Source of the DNA: an uncultured Pelagibacteraceae bacterium
GTDB taxonomy: Bacteria > Pseudomonadota > Alphaproteobacteria > Pelagibacterales > Pelagibacteraceae
DNA length: 64,000 nucleotides
Direction of reading: 5' to 3'
NCBI GenBank assembly: GCA_902588975.1
Contig: CACIRJ010000005.1
Span: forward strand, 1-64,000
The position numbers were made by a program, and so were the translations under genes. Positions 1 through 8,619 of this stretch are shown here, one piece after another (positions within the stretch are counted from its first letter, which is position 1; each line of letters starts with the position of its first letter). A model generated the notes under the pieces. It worked only from the letters and a program-made list of their open reading frames with translations. It was not told where the DNA came from and ran no database searches.

Positions 1-1
1 G

Positions 2-562
2 GTTTGGTCAGCAGATATGTTGATTGGTAAACAATTAACGGGCACTAGACTTGGAATACTTGGCATGGGTAGAATTGGTCAAAAAATAGCCAAAATAGCT
101 AAATCTTTAGGTATGATAATTCATTATCACAATCGTTCAAAATTAAGCGAAGAAAAAGAACAAGGCGCAACTTACCACGATAACTTAAATGATTTGATGA
201 AAGTCTCTGATGTCCTTTCGGTATGTTGTCCTGCATCTAAAGAGACAATAAATTTAATCAATAAAGATACACTAGAACTATTACCAAAAGGTGCAGTCGT
301 GACCAATGTTGCAAGAGGAGATATTATTGAAGATGAAGCTTTAATAGATGCTTTGGAAAGAAGAAAAGTTTATGCAGTTGGGCTAGATGTATACAAAAAT
401 GAACCAAATTTAAATCCAGGATATCTTAAACACAAAAGTGCTTTTATTCTTCCTCATTTGGGCAGCGCAACTAAAGAAACTAGAACCGCAATGGCTAATC
501 TAGCTATAGATAATATTGATGAATTTTTTAAAACAGGCGGATGCAAAAACAAAGTTAATTAA
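2..562 (+). CDS. D-2-hydroxyacid dehydrogenase, NAD(P)-dependent (5'-truncated by window edge)
   Basis: C-terminal part of a D-isomer-specific 2-hydroxyacid dehydrogenase, which interconverts 2-oxoacids and D-2-hydroxyacids in the cytoplasm. The frame is open to the window edge, so the ATG at 17 is probably internal. Visible are the nucleotide-binding motif GMGRIG (bases 62-79), the catalytic Arg in NVARGD, the Glu in NEP and the catalytic His in LPHLGSAT. The family is normally about 310-330 residues, so roughly the N-terminal 40% lies outside. Glyoxylate/hydroxypyruvate reductase-like activity is plausible, but the exact substrate cannot be read from the sequence. The following alcohol dehydrogenase lies 106 bases downstream. 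Confidence 0.9.
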   Translation, partial: VWSADMLIGKQLTGTRLGILGMGRIGQKIAKIAKSLGMIIHYHNRSKLSEEKEQGATYHDNLNDLMKVSDVLSVCCPASKETINLINKDTLELLPKGAVVTNVARGDIIEDEALIDALERRKVYAVGLDVYKNEPNLNPGYLKHKSAFILPHLGSATKETRTAMANLAIDNIDEFFKTGGCKNKVN

Positions 563-630
563 CAATCTCAAGTTGTAATTGGTAATTAAAATTATTCTAA
601 CTTTCTAGACATATTTTTTATTTCAATTTA

Positions 631-655
631 AAATTTATTTATAAAAAATAAATTT
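631..655. repeat. AT-only inverted repeat upstream of the alcohol dehydrogenase
   Basis: A perfect 10-base inverted repeat (631-640 and 646-655) with a 5-base loop, just upstream of the Shine-Dalgarno sequence (GAGAGG, about 657-662) of the gene at 669. It could be an operator or a weak hairpin. In such AT-rich DNA a chance origin is quite possible. Confidence 0.3.
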
Positions 656-668
656 AGAGAGGATAATA

Positions 669-1730
669 ATGAAAGCACAGGTTTTACATAAGTACGACCC
701 AGAAATGAAAGAGGGAACTTGGGTCACAAATCAAGAAATGCCTGATCCAAAAATAGAAAAGGCATCTGATGTAATAGTTAAAATTGGTGCAGCTGGTGTT
801 TGTAGAACTGATCTACACATAATTGAAGGAGTTTGGAAACATATTCAAGATCCAGACGGAAAACTACTTCCTTGCGTTATGGGTCATGAAAATGCTGGTT
901 GGATAGAAGATGTTGGAAAAGACGTTACAGAATTTAAAAAGGGAGATCCAGTAATTTTGCACCCACTTATATCTGGAACTGATGGGACGTGTCTTGACTG
1001 TAGACGAGGTAACGATATGCATGCTGCCGCTGGAGCTTTCCCAGGGTTAAGTATTAAAGAAGGTGGATATTCAGAACTTTTAAAAACAAGTGTGAGAAAT
1101 TTAATTAAATTGCCAACAGTATTGGCACCTAAAGATGTAGCTCCATTTTCTGATGCTGGTTTAACTGCTTATAGAGTTGTGAAAAAAGCCACTAGACATT
1201 TACTTCCTGGTCAAAGTTGTACAATCATAGGTGCAGGAGGTTTAGGACATATTGCTATTCAATGTTTAAAAGCAATGTGTGCAGCAGATATAATTATTGT
1301 AGAGAAATCAGAAAAAGCTCTTAAACATGCAATGGAGTTGGGCGGAGATCACGGAGTTTTGATTGATGGAAACGAAATTGAAAAAGTTCAAGAGTTAACC
1401 AAGGGAAAAGGTTCTGAGGCTGTAATAGATTTTGTTGGTGAAAAAGGATCGACTGCAATGGGAATTCAAATGACTTCAAATGGAGGTTTTTATTATATTG
1501 TGGGTTATGGAGAGGAGATCAAATCTTTAGCCGTAGATTTAATAATATCTGAAAAAACAATAGTCGGAAATTTAGTAGGAACGTGGTCTGAATTATATGA
1601 ACTCATGGAATTAGCTGATAGAGGAAAAGTCAAGCTATCTATGCAGGAATATAAATTAGATGATGCTAACAAAGCGCTACATGATCTTAATGATGGAAAA
1701 GTCAAAGGTCGTGCAGTGTTAGTTCCATAA
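669..1730 (+). CDS. Zinc-type alcohol dehydrogenase (MDR family, NAD-dependent)
   Basis: Medium-chain dehydrogenase/reductase, 353 residues, a typical length; it oxidises alcohols to aldehydes with NAD. Catalytic-zinc ligands are visible as Cys in VCRTDLH, His-Glu in MGHENAG and an Asp in FSDAGLTAYR. The NAD-binding glycine motif is GAGGLG. Only two of the four usual structural-zinc cysteines remain (Cys108 and Cys111); the expected first and fourth positions are Asp105 and Ala119. The ATG has a good GAGAGG ribosome site. The next gene, an ABC binding protein, follows after 24 bases, so the enzyme may act on what that transporter imports. The true substrate is unknown. Confidence 0.9.
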   Translation: MKAQVLHKYDPEMKEGTWVTNQEMPDPKIEKASDVIVKIGAAGVCRTDLHIIEGVWKHIQDPDGKLLPCVMGHENAGWIEDVGKDVTEFKKGDPVILHPLISGTDGTCLDCRRGNDMHAAAGAFPGLSIKEGGYSELLKTSVRNLIKLPTVLAPKDVAPFSDAGLTAYRVVKKATRHLLPGQSCTIIGAGGLGHIAIQCLKAMCAADIIIVEKSEKALKHAMELGGDHGVLIDGNEIEKVQELTKGKGSEAVIDFVGEKGSTAMGIQMTSNGGFYYIVGYGEEIKSLAVDLIISEKTIVGNLVGTWSELYELMELADRGKVKLSMQEYKLDDANKALHDLNDGKVKGRAVLVP

Positions 1731-1754
1731 TTAACAACAAAGAGAGGAAAAAAG

Positions 1755-3290
1755 ATGAAGACAATAAAAACTTGCGTAACCGCTCTAATATCAGCTTTGT
1801 TGGTATTTAGTCCTGTTGCGTATGCTGATAAGTGGAGTGATCAGTTTCCACATATCAAAGCAACTGGGGATATTCCTGGTGATTGTTCTTACGAGTCTAT
1901 GTCTAAGAAAAACTATAAAGGCAAGACGCTTAAGATTAATACACATGCTGTACCAGTCATGGGAGAGCCAACAGCTCTACATGCTGAGCAGTTCGCTAAA
2001 CTTACTGGAGCAAAAGTTGATGTTACTCATACACCAGCAGGTGACTTATATGCGAAAGCAATGGTACCATTTCAAGCTGGACAAGCTCCATATGACATCG
2101 TTTTTGGATTTTCAAACTTCATTAACGATTGGAGAAGATACTTAGAGCCAGTTCCAAAGAAATACGTTGAGATGAAACAAATGAAAGACGTTACACCGTC
2201 TCACATTGGTGTAGCATCTTGGGATGGTGTTATGTATCAGTTTCCGGTTGATGGTGACAGACATTATCTGAAATATAGAAAAGATGTAATTGATAATCCT
2301 GAGTACCAAAAACAATATAAGGAAGCTACTGGCAAAGAACTAAGAGTTCCTCAAACTTGGAAAGAGTATGGAGAAATGGCAGCTTACTTTAATAATTGGG
2401 ACTGGGATGGAGATGGCGAGAAAGAATACGGATCTGCTGAAGTAATGAAAAAAGACGATCTAATGTATGCTGCTTTCTATTCAAGATCTGCTGCTTACTC
2501 AAAAAATCCTAAAACACCTGGTGGTTTTTTCTTTGATTTAGAAACTATGAAACCACTAATTAACAATCCAGGTTTTGTTGAAGCTTTAACTGACTGGGTT
2601 GAGGCAACTAAATATGTTCCTCCAGGAGGAATAAATTTTGGTTTAGGTGATGAAATTGGATCATTTGGTGGAGGACAAACTTTGTTTAGTTTTTCATGGG
2701 ATGATGCATTTGTTGCTGCTATGCAACCAGATAGTCCAATAAACAATAAAGTTGGTGCTGCACAGTTACCAGGAGCAATGAAAGTTTGGAATAGAAAAAC
2801 TAACTCTTGGGATGAAGGCTTTAACCAAGCTCCTTTCTTCGTATGGGGATGGGCAGTTGGAGTAGCTAAGAAAAGTAAAGAGAAAGAAATGGCTTTCGAT
2901 TACCTATGTTTCTTCGCTAACGAAGCTAACCACCAAGCAGATATTGGAATTGGTAGATTTGGTGTAAACCCATTTAGAAATGATGACTTTAAAGTTGATG
3001 TATGGACACAAATTGGTTGGGATAAAGATATTGCTCAATCATATGTTGATACTCTTGCACAAATGGAACAAAGTAAAAATAGAGTATTTCCATTAAGAGT
3101 TCCTGGAACTTTTGAGTTTAATGCTGCATTGGCTACTGCTGCTGCAAAAGCATTAGCTGGTCAATTATCTCCACAAGCTGCTTTAGACGAAGCTGCTAAA
3201 CAGTGGGAAGATATACTTAACAGAGTAGGAAAAGATAACGTAAGAAAAGCCTATGCTGTTGGTGTAGCAATGGAAGATAATAAGCAATAA
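1755..3290 (+). CDS. ABC transporter solute-binding protein (family 1, sugar/polyol type)
   Basis: Periplasmic binding protein of 511 residues that would deliver substrate to the permeases encoded downstream. A Sec signal peptide is clear (basic start, hydrophobic core, likely cleavage after VAYA at residue 24). The body resembles family-1 extracellular solute-binding proteins, long version. A loop DWDGDGEKE (residues 216-224) matches the DxDxDGxxE calcium-loop pattern. Strong AGAGAGGA ribosome site. A perfect terminator hairpin follows the stop, which should give more binding protein than permease. The ATPases of this operon look like glycerol-transporter GlpS/GlpT, but this protein does not obviously match my memory of GlpV, so the substrate is left open. 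Confidence 0.88.
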   Translation: MKTIKTCVTALISALLVFSPVAYADKWSDQFPHIKATGDIPGDCSYESMSKKNYKGKTLKINTHAVPVMGEPTALHAEQFAKLTGAKVDVTHTPAGDLYAKAMVPFQAGQAPYDIVFGFSNFINDWRRYLEPVPKKYVEMKQMKDVTPSHIGVASWDGVMYQFPVDGDRHYLKYRKDVIDNPEYQKQYKEATGKELRVPQTWKEYGEMAAYFNNWDWDGDGEKEYGSAEVMKKDDLMYAAFYSRSAAYSKNPKTPGGFFFDLETMKPLINNPGFVEALTDWVEATKYVPPGGINFGLGDEIGSFGGGQTLFSFSWDDAFVAAMQPDSPINNKVGAAQLPGAMKVWNRKTNSWDEGFNQAPFFVWGWAVGVAKKSKEKEMAFDYLCFFANEANHQADIGIGRFGVNPFRNDDFKVDVWTQIGWDKDIAQSYVDTLAQMEQSKNRVFPLRVPGTFEFNAALATAAAKALAGQLSPQAALDEAAKQWEDILNRVGKDNVRKAYAVGVAMEDNKQ

Positions 3291-3302
3291 TTTTATAAAA
3301 CT

Positions 3303-3330
3303 TGTGGCCGTTTTTTAACGGCCACATTTT
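3303..3330 (+). terminator. Rho-independent terminator/attenuator after ABC binding-protein gene
   Basis: A perfect 10-base-pair stem (TGTGGCCGTT at 3303-3312 with AACGGCCACA at 3317-3326), a four-T loop and a short T run. It is one of the few GC-rich non-coding stretches here. It sits 12 bases after the stop of the binding-protein gene and before the first permease gene, so it probably terminates most but not all transcripts. Confidence 0.85.
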
Positions 3331-3351
3331 AAAATAATCCAAAAAAAAATT

Positions 3352-4218
3352 ATGAATTTTAAACACAAGTTTGTTTTTTTATTCCCAGGATTGTTTGTAC
3401 TTATTGGAATTTTAATTTTTCCAATTATTTTTACTATTAGATTAAGTCTTTCTGGATGGAATAGTTATACACCAGAAATGAACTTCATAGGTATCACGAA
3501 TTATATAAGGTTATTTACTGATGACCCGAGGTTTTGGGAGTCTTTTTTTAGGCTAAGTTTTTTATCGGTAACCACAGTTATTCTTCAATATGTTATCGGA
3601 TTTGCACTAGCGATGATGGTTTGGAGAGAAATAAAATTTAAAAGATTTTTTAGAGTAATTTTTCTCGTACCAATGATGACAACTCCAGTAATAATGACAG
3701 TTATTTGGAGAACATTTTTTCATGAGTCACTAGGTCCTGTAAATGATTTGTTAGGTGGATTAGGAGTAAAACCAATTTTGTGGTTGAGTGATCCAGTTAT
3801 TGCAAAGTTTACTGTTATAATTGTTGAGGTTTGGCAATGGACACCATTTATGTTTTTACTATTACTCGCTGGACTTTTGTCACTTCCAAAAGAACCCTTT
3901 TTGGCAGCCGCTATAGATGGAGCAAGTCCATTTAGAAAATTTGTTTATGTAACATTTCCTTTGATGGCTCCAATATCAATTGGAGCAATAATTATAAGAC
4001 TTATCGAGGCTTCAAAAATAATGGATACAGTATTTGTTTTGACTTCAGGAGGACCAGGTACTGCAACTGAGACCTCAAGTTTTTATATTTATATTAAAGG
4101 ATTAAGAGAATTTCAGATGGGTTATGCAGCAACCTTATCTTTCACTTATCTTGTAATAATGATTATCAGTTTAACGATAATAGCTAAAGTTTTAACCAAA
4201 CTAATGATCAAAGAATAA
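3352..4218 (+). CDS. ABC transporter permease (MalF/UgpA type)
   Basis: Inner-membrane permease of 288 residues with about six membrane helices, starting with a hydrophobic segment near residues 8-28. The coupling-helix (EAA) loop is visible near FLAAAIDGASPFRKFVYVTF, which contacts the ATPases. It belongs to the binding-protein-dependent sugar permease family and pairs with the next gene, three bases downstream. The start ATG follows an A-rich stretch with no strong Shine-Dalgarno. It lies just after the terminator hairpin, so its expression depends on read-through or on an unseen promoter. Confidence 0.92.
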   Translation: MNFKHKFVFLFPGLFVLIGILIFPIIFTIRLSLSGWNSYTPEMNFIGITNYIRLFTDDPRFWESFFRLSFLSVTTVILQYVIGFALAMMVWREIKFKRFFRVIFLVPMMTTPVIMTVIWRTFFHESLGPVNDLLGGLGVKPILWLSDPVIAKFTVIIVEVWQWTPFMFLLLLAGLLSLPKEPFLAAAIDGASPFRKFVYVTFPLMAPISIGAIIIRLIEASKIMDTVFVLTSGGPGTATETSSFYIYIKGLREFQMGYAATLSFTYLVIMIISLTIIAKVLTKLMIKE

Positions 4219-4220
4219 AT

Positions 4221-5069
4221 ATGAGCAAACTTTACACTTTTCTTAAATATTTCTTTATTACATTTTGGACTGTATTTGTTGTTGCACCATTTCTGTGGGC
4301 TGTATCAACGTCTTTTAAAGACTTCCAATCTGTAAATAGTAAAGTAACTTATATTCCTTGGTTAGATTTCGAACCAACATTGGAGGGTTGGAGAGTTTTA
4401 ATTAAGTCTCCTGCGAAAGGTGGAGTAGATATTGTTGAGCCCTATTTTAATAGTATTTTTGTAACTTGTACTGCTAGTTTAATAAGTATTGTTCTTGGAA
4501 CACTTGCTGCTTATGCATTATCAAGATTTACTTTTAAAGCTGGATTTGTAAGAAACAACGATATTACTTTTTTCTTCATTTCACAAAGAATCATGCCTCC
4601 AATTGTATTATCAATTCCTTTCTTTATTTTTCTAAGCACAATAGGATTGCTTGATAGTTTATTAGGTCTAGTGGTCGTATACATCGTTTTATTAATGCCA
4701 ATTGCTGTTTGGATTATGGTAGATTTTTTTAATAGAGTTCCAAAAGAATTAGATGAGACTGCATTAATTGATGGGTGTAATCCTTATCAAGCTTTCTATA
4801 AAGTTGTTTTACCAAATTCAATACCTGGTTTAATTGTTGCAGGAATGTTTTGTATTATTTTTGGATGGATAGATTTCTTTTTTGCATTTATTTTAACATT
4901 TACTGAAGTACAATTGTTACCTGTAAAAGTTGTTGCACTTAATTCATCAATAACACCATGGTGGAGCCTTTCGGCATCAGCTTTAGTCTCAGTTGCACCA
5001 TTAATAATTGTTGCATTTATAGTTGAGAGATATCTATCAAAAGGAAATTTATCAGGAGCATTAAAATAA
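4221..5069 (+). CDS. ABC transporter permease (MalG/UgpE type)
   Basis: Second inner-membrane permease of the importer, 282 residues, about six membrane helices. The EAA loop is visible as ELDETALIDGCNPYQAFYKV. It starts two bases after the preceding permease gene ends and its stop overlaps the start of the first ATPase gene by one base, typical of translational coupling. It forms the translocation channel as a heterodimer with the product of 3352-4218. In GlpPQST-like systems this is the GlpQ position. Confidence 0.92.
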   Translation: MSKLYTFLKYFFITFWTVFVVAPFLWAVSTSFKDFQSVNSKVTYIPWLDFEPTLEGWRVLIKSPAKGGVDIVEPYFNSIFVTCTASLISIVLGTLAAYALSRFTFKAGFVRNNDITFFFISQRIMPPIVLSIPFFIFLSTIGLLDSLLGLVVVYIVLLMPIAVWIMVDFFNRVPKELDETALIDGCNPYQAFYKVVLPNSIPGLIVAGMFCIIFGWIDFFFAFILTFTEVQLLPVKVVALNSSITPWWSLSASALVSVAPLIIVAFIVERYLSKGNLSGALK

Positions 5070-6148
5070 TGAATTTAATTGGAGAGAAAATTTCTTATAA
5101 ACCTGATGAGCAGTTTCATTTAAACGATGTCTCATTTAATTTTAAAAAAGGTAATTTGTATACCATTTTAGGCAGAACCTTATCTGGTAAGACTACACTT
5201 TTAAAAACAATTGCAGGATTATTAAATCCAGATCAAGGCTCAATTTCTTTTGAGGAAAAAGACTTTATTAAAATACCAGTTTGGGAAAGAAATGTTGCTA
5301 TGGTCTATCAACAATTCATTAATTATCCTCACTTAAATGTTTATGAAAACATAACTTTTCCATTAGAACAAAGAAAATTAAGTCCTGAGCAAATAAAAAA
5401 AGATGTAGATGAAGCTCTAAAAACTGTTGGATTAGTTGGATTTGAAAATAGAAAAATTCAGGAATTATCCGGTGGACAGCAACAAAGAGTTGCACTTGCA
5501 AGATCACTTGCAAAAAAAGCAAAAATTTTGTTGCTAGACGAACCGTTAGTTAATTTAGATTATAAACTTAGAGAGCAGTTAAGAGAAGAATTTAAAAGAA
5601 TTTTCTCAGAAGGACTGTCCCAAGATACAATTTTAATTTACTCAACAACAGATCCCCAAGAAGTAATGGAACTAAATGGAGAAGTAATTGTTTTAGATGA
5701 AGGGAAAGTATTACAAAAAGGGGCTGCTAAAGAGATTTTTGAAAATCCATCTAATTTAAAAGTTGCAGAAATATCAAATGATCCACCAATGAATGTTTTA
5801 AAGGGTTCAAAAAATTTAAAAAATCTGAATTTTGAGAATATTTCTTTAGAAATTCCAAATCATTTTAAGAATTTAGAAGATAAAGATTATAATTTTGGAA
5901 TTAGAGCTTCAGAAATTAAACTTGATGAAAATGGTGAAGAATTTGAAATAGAATTAGCAGAAATTAGTGGGTCAGAAACATTGCTCCACCTAAAAAGAGG
6001 AAATTCAAAAATAATTGCTTTAATCGAGGAAGTAATGAATTTTAAAATTCATGAGAAAGTAAAAATAAATTTTAATGTAAATAAGTTTTATGCTTTTGGA
6101 GAAGATGAAAAATTGGTTTCGTCGCCATATGGAGGAACAAATGGCTAA
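5069..6148 (+). CDS. ABC transporter ATPase, GlpS-like (consensus signature, no H-loop histidine)
   Basis: Cytoplasmic ATPase of 359 residues with a C-terminal regulatory/TOBE-like region. Walker A is GRTLSGKT (residues 35-42), the Q-loop region reads VYQQFINYP, the signature LSGGQQQRVALA starts at residue 133 and Walker B is ILLLDEP. The switch histidine is replaced by Thr194 (YSTTDP where MalK-type proteins have YVTHDQ). The overall pattern matches what I recall of rhizobial glycerol-importer GlpS proteins. It overlaps the permease gene before it by one base and the second ATPase gene by eight. The two ATPases are not duplicates and very likely form a heterodimer. Confidence 0.9.
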   Translation: MNLIGEKISYKPDEQFHLNDVSFNFKKGNLYTILGRTLSGKTTLLKTIAGLLNPDQGSISFEEKDFIKIPVWERNVAMVYQQFINYPHLNVYENITFPLEQRKLSPEQIKKDVDEALKTVGLVGFENRKIQELSGGQQQRVALARSLAKKAKILLLDEPLVNLDYKLREQLREEFKRIFSEGLSQDTILIYSTTDPQEVMELNGEVIVLDEGKVLQKGAAKEIFENPSNLKVAEISNDPPMNVLKGSKNLKNLNFENISLEIPNHFKNLEDKDYNFGIRASEIKLDENGEEFEIELAEISGSETLLHLKRGNSKIIALIEEVMNFKIHEKVKINFNVNKFYAFGEDEKLVSSPYGGTNG

Positions 6149-7214
6149 AATTGATTTATCAAATATTTCTCATACCTATAATCCTCTAGATTCAAAACCA
6201 ACATATGCTCTTAATCCGTTTTCAATGACATGGGAAAATGGCAAGCGGTATGCAATTTTGGGACCTTCTGGGTGTGGAAAAACCACAATGTTAAACATTG
6301 TTTCTGGACTAGTGAGACCATCCAAAGGTGAAATATTATTCGATGAAACACCTGTGACCGATTTAAAAACGGAAGATAGAAATATTGCCCAAGTTTTCCA
6401 ATTCCCTGTAATTTACAATACAATGACTGTTTATGATAATTTAGCATTTCCACTAAGATGCAGGGAATTTACAAAAGATAAAATTGAAGAAAGAGTAAAA
6501 GCAGTTTCAGATACTTTAAATTTATCTTCATTTTTAAACTCACCAGCGAGAAAATTAACTGCTGATCAAAAACAACTTATCTCTTTAGGTAGAGGGTTGG
6601 TTCGAGAAGACGTTGCAGCTGTTTTAATGGACGAACCTCTTACAGTTATAGACCCAGATTTAAAATTTAGACTTCGAAGAAACTTAAAAGAAATCAATGA
6701 ACAATATAAAACAACATTGGTTTATGTAACTCATGATCAAAACGAAGCTATGACTTTTGCCGAAAATATAATTGTTATGGATCAAGGTGAAATCGTACAA
6801 GTTGGATTGCCAAAAGATTTATTTGAAAAACCTAAAACAACTTTTGTCGGTTATTTTATTGGCTCTCCTGCGATGAATATTTTTCATTCAACTGTATCCT
6901 CTGATCATGAAGTAAAAATTAATGATACCACTATTAAGACAAATTCAAATTTAGGAAATTTAAAAGATAAAAATGTTAAACTCGGAATTAGATCCGAGTT
7001 CATAGAGTTGGCTGAAAAAGAAAAAAATAATACTGTTAAAATTAAACTTACAAGAGTTGAGGACTTTGGTAATTTTAAGCTTCTTACAGGAAAAATGGGT
7101 AATTTAGTGATTAAGTCAAAAGTAGAAAGAGAAAAACCCATTCCAGACGGAGAATTAAATTTATATTTTCCACCTGAGAAATGTTGCGTTTATTCTGATG
7201 AAAAATTAGTTTAA
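6141..7214 (+). CDS. ABC transporter ATPase, GlpT-like (degenerate signature, intact H-loop)
   Basis: Second ATPase, 357 residues. Walker A is GPSGCGKT, Walker B is AAVLMDEPLTVIDP and the switch His198 is present in YVTHDQ. The signature is degenerate: LTADQ (residues 139-143) in place of LSGGQ. This is the reverse of its partner, so the heterodimer should have one complete and one incomplete ATP site. I chose the ATG at 6141 over the in-frame ATG at 6090 because GGAGG stands at 6131-6135 and the family begins at this point. The C-terminal 100 residues form a TOBE-like domain. Confidence 0.9.
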   Translation: MAKIDLSNISHTYNPLDSKPTYALNPFSMTWENGKRYAILGPSGCGKTTMLNIVSGLVRPSKGEILFDETPVTDLKTEDRNIAQVFQFPVIYNTMTVYDNLAFPLRCREFTKDKIEERVKAVSDTLNLSSFLNSPARKLTADQKQLISLGRGLVREDVAAVLMDEPLTVIDPDLKFRLRRNLKEINEQYKTTLVYVTHDQNEAMTFAENIIVMDQGEIVQVGLPKDLFEKPKTTFVGYFIGSPAMNIFHSTVSSDHEVKINDTTIKTNSNLGNLKDKNVKLGIRSEFIELAEKEKNNTVKIKLTRVEDFGNFKLLTGKMGNLVIKSKVEREKPIPDGELNLYFPPEKCCVYSDEKLV

Positions 7215-7221
7215 AGGATAA

Positions 7222-8520
7222 ATGAAACTCCTAAATTTATCAGCACAACAACTTTTAAAAAAACTTAAAAATAAACAATTAACTTCCGTTGAACTTTGTA
7301 AAGCTTATATCAATCAAAAAAAAAAATATGATAAGAATATTCAGGCTTGGGAATATTTTAATGAAAAAAAACTACTAAGTGATGCAAAAAAATCTGACAA
7401 TCATAGAAAAAAATTAAAATCTTTAGGAGTTTTGCATGGTCTACCAGTAGCACTTAAAGATATTATCTCAACATCTGAAATGCCAACAAAATATGGCGCA
7501 AGAATAAAATTAAAAAAAAAAAATAATTTAGATGCTAAAATTGTTGAGCTCTTAAAAAAAGCTGGAGCAATAATTATGGGTAAAACTGTAACTTGTGAAT
7601 TAGCATTCTTATCGCCATCGAAAACTAAAAACCCACATGATTATTCAAGAACACCAGGGGGTTCATCTAGTGGCTCTGCAGCCGTTATTGCATCTGATAT
7701 GGCGCCATTATCAATTGGAACTCAAACGGGTGGATCTGTAATTAGGCCAGCCTCTTATTGTGGAGTTGTTGGTTATAAACCTACTTATGGATTAATTTCT
7801 AGAAATGGTGTTTTGCAAACATCATATAATTTGGATCAAGTCGGAGTATTTGGAAAAACAATTGGTGATGTAGAACTTTTATCGAAAGTTTTGTTTGCTA
7901 GAGATGATGCAGATGAAACAACAACAAGTATTAGTTTTCTTAATAAAAAAATTAAAATAAAAAAATCAAAATTTGTTTTTTATAAAACCAAACGCTGGAG
8001 AAATGTTGATAGTATTTCAAAAAAATCATTTAATAAATTTATTTTAAATAATAAAAAAATAGTAAAAGTTGAGACTGCTCCCAAATATTTTGAAGATATG
8101 ATTGATTGTCATACAATTATATACGAGACAGAGATGGCTCAAAATTTCCATCATTATTACAAAACTTCAAAAGGAAAACTTTCTATAGAAATTAAGAAAG
8201 CAATTATTAATGGACTAAAACATTCGGCAAAAGATTATGCTTTAGCTTTAGATGCGATGAGAACATATTCAAAAAACTTAGATAATATATTTGAAAGGTT
8301 TGATGCAATTATAACGCCAAGCAGTTGCGGAATCGCAGACAAAGGATTTAAGACAACTGGTAGTCCAGAATTTAATAAGATTTGGTCTCTAGCACATGTT
8401 CCATGCATTTCACTGCCAATTTTAAAAGGCGAAAAAAATTTACCTTTAGGATTGCAAATCATAGGCAAAAAATTTGAAGATCTAAGCATGTTAAAGCATG
8501 CCAAAATATTCAAGAAATAG
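7222..8520 (+). CDS. Amidase-signature family hydrolase
   Basis: Amidase of 432 residues that hydrolyses carboxylic amides to acid and ammonia; the substrate is not evident. The Ser-Ser-Lys catalytic set is visible: Lys in LPVALKDI, the glycine/serine-rich PGGSSSGSAA with the bridging Ser, and the nucleophile Ser in QTGGSVIRPAS. It starts seven bases after the second ATPase gene, so it belongs to the ABC operon. This suggests that an amide-containing compound, or a breakdown product of the transported substrate, is processed. It could be mis-annotated as GatA, but no gatB or gatC lies nearby and the length is short for GatA. Confidence 0.85.
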   Translation: MKLLNLSAQQLLKKLKNKQLTSVELCKAYINQKKKYDKNIQAWEYFNEKKLLSDAKKSDNHRKKLKSLGVLHGLPVALKDIISTSEMPTKYGARIKLKKKNNLDAKIVELLKKAGAIIMGKTVTCELAFLSPSKTKNPHDYSRTPGGSSSGSAAVIASDMAPLSIGTQTGGSVIRPASYCGVVGYKPTYGLISRNGVLQTSYNLDQVGVFGKTIGDVELLSKVLFARDDADETTTSISFLNKKIKIKKSKFVFYKTKRWRNVDSISKKSFNKFILNNKKIVKVETAPKYFEDMIDCHTIIYETEMAQNFHHYYKTSKGKLSIEIKKAIINGLKHSAKDYALALDAMRTYSKNLDNIFERFDAIITPSSCGIADKGFKTTGSPEFNKIWSLAHVPCISLPILKGEKNLPLGLQIIGKKFEDLSMLKHAKIFKK

Positions 8521-8537
8521 AGATAATTCACAAACAT

Positions 8538-8556
8538 TTACAATCATAGATTGTAA
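8538..8556. promoter_or_regulatory. Perfect 8-bp dyad, candidate operator or weak terminator
   Basis: TTACAATC, a 3-base ATA loop, then GATTGTAA: a perfect 8-base dyad 17 bases after the amidase stop, with no T tract after it. Its placement upstream of the TRAP operon fits an operator for a dimeric regulator, but it may also be a transcript end for the ABC operon. Confidence 0.4.
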
Positions 8557-8594
8557 TTAAGTGAAAAATCCTCAGTTTTTTAAAATGACTCTAA

Positions 8595-8619
8595 GATGCA
8601 TATATGCTTTAAATGCATC
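8595..8619 (+). repeat. Inverted repeat in the leader of the TRAP binding-protein gene
   Basis: GATGCAT (8595-8601) pairs with ATGCATC (8613-8619) across an 11-base loop; an overlapping alternative is the palindrome GCATATATGC (8598-8607). It lies about 28 bases upstream of the start codon and could be a leader hairpin or protein-binding site for the TRAP operon. Confidence 0.35.

Noticed and set aside
6090-6140. Earlier start for the second ABC ATPase
   Set aside because: The extra 17 residues lie inside the upstream gene; GGAGG at 6131-6135 and the family N-terminus favour 6141.
1755-7214. Naming the ABC system a glycerol importer (glpVPQST)
   Set aside because: The ATPases fit that family, but the binding protein does not clearly resemble GlpV and no glpK or glpD is nearby, so the substrate is left open.
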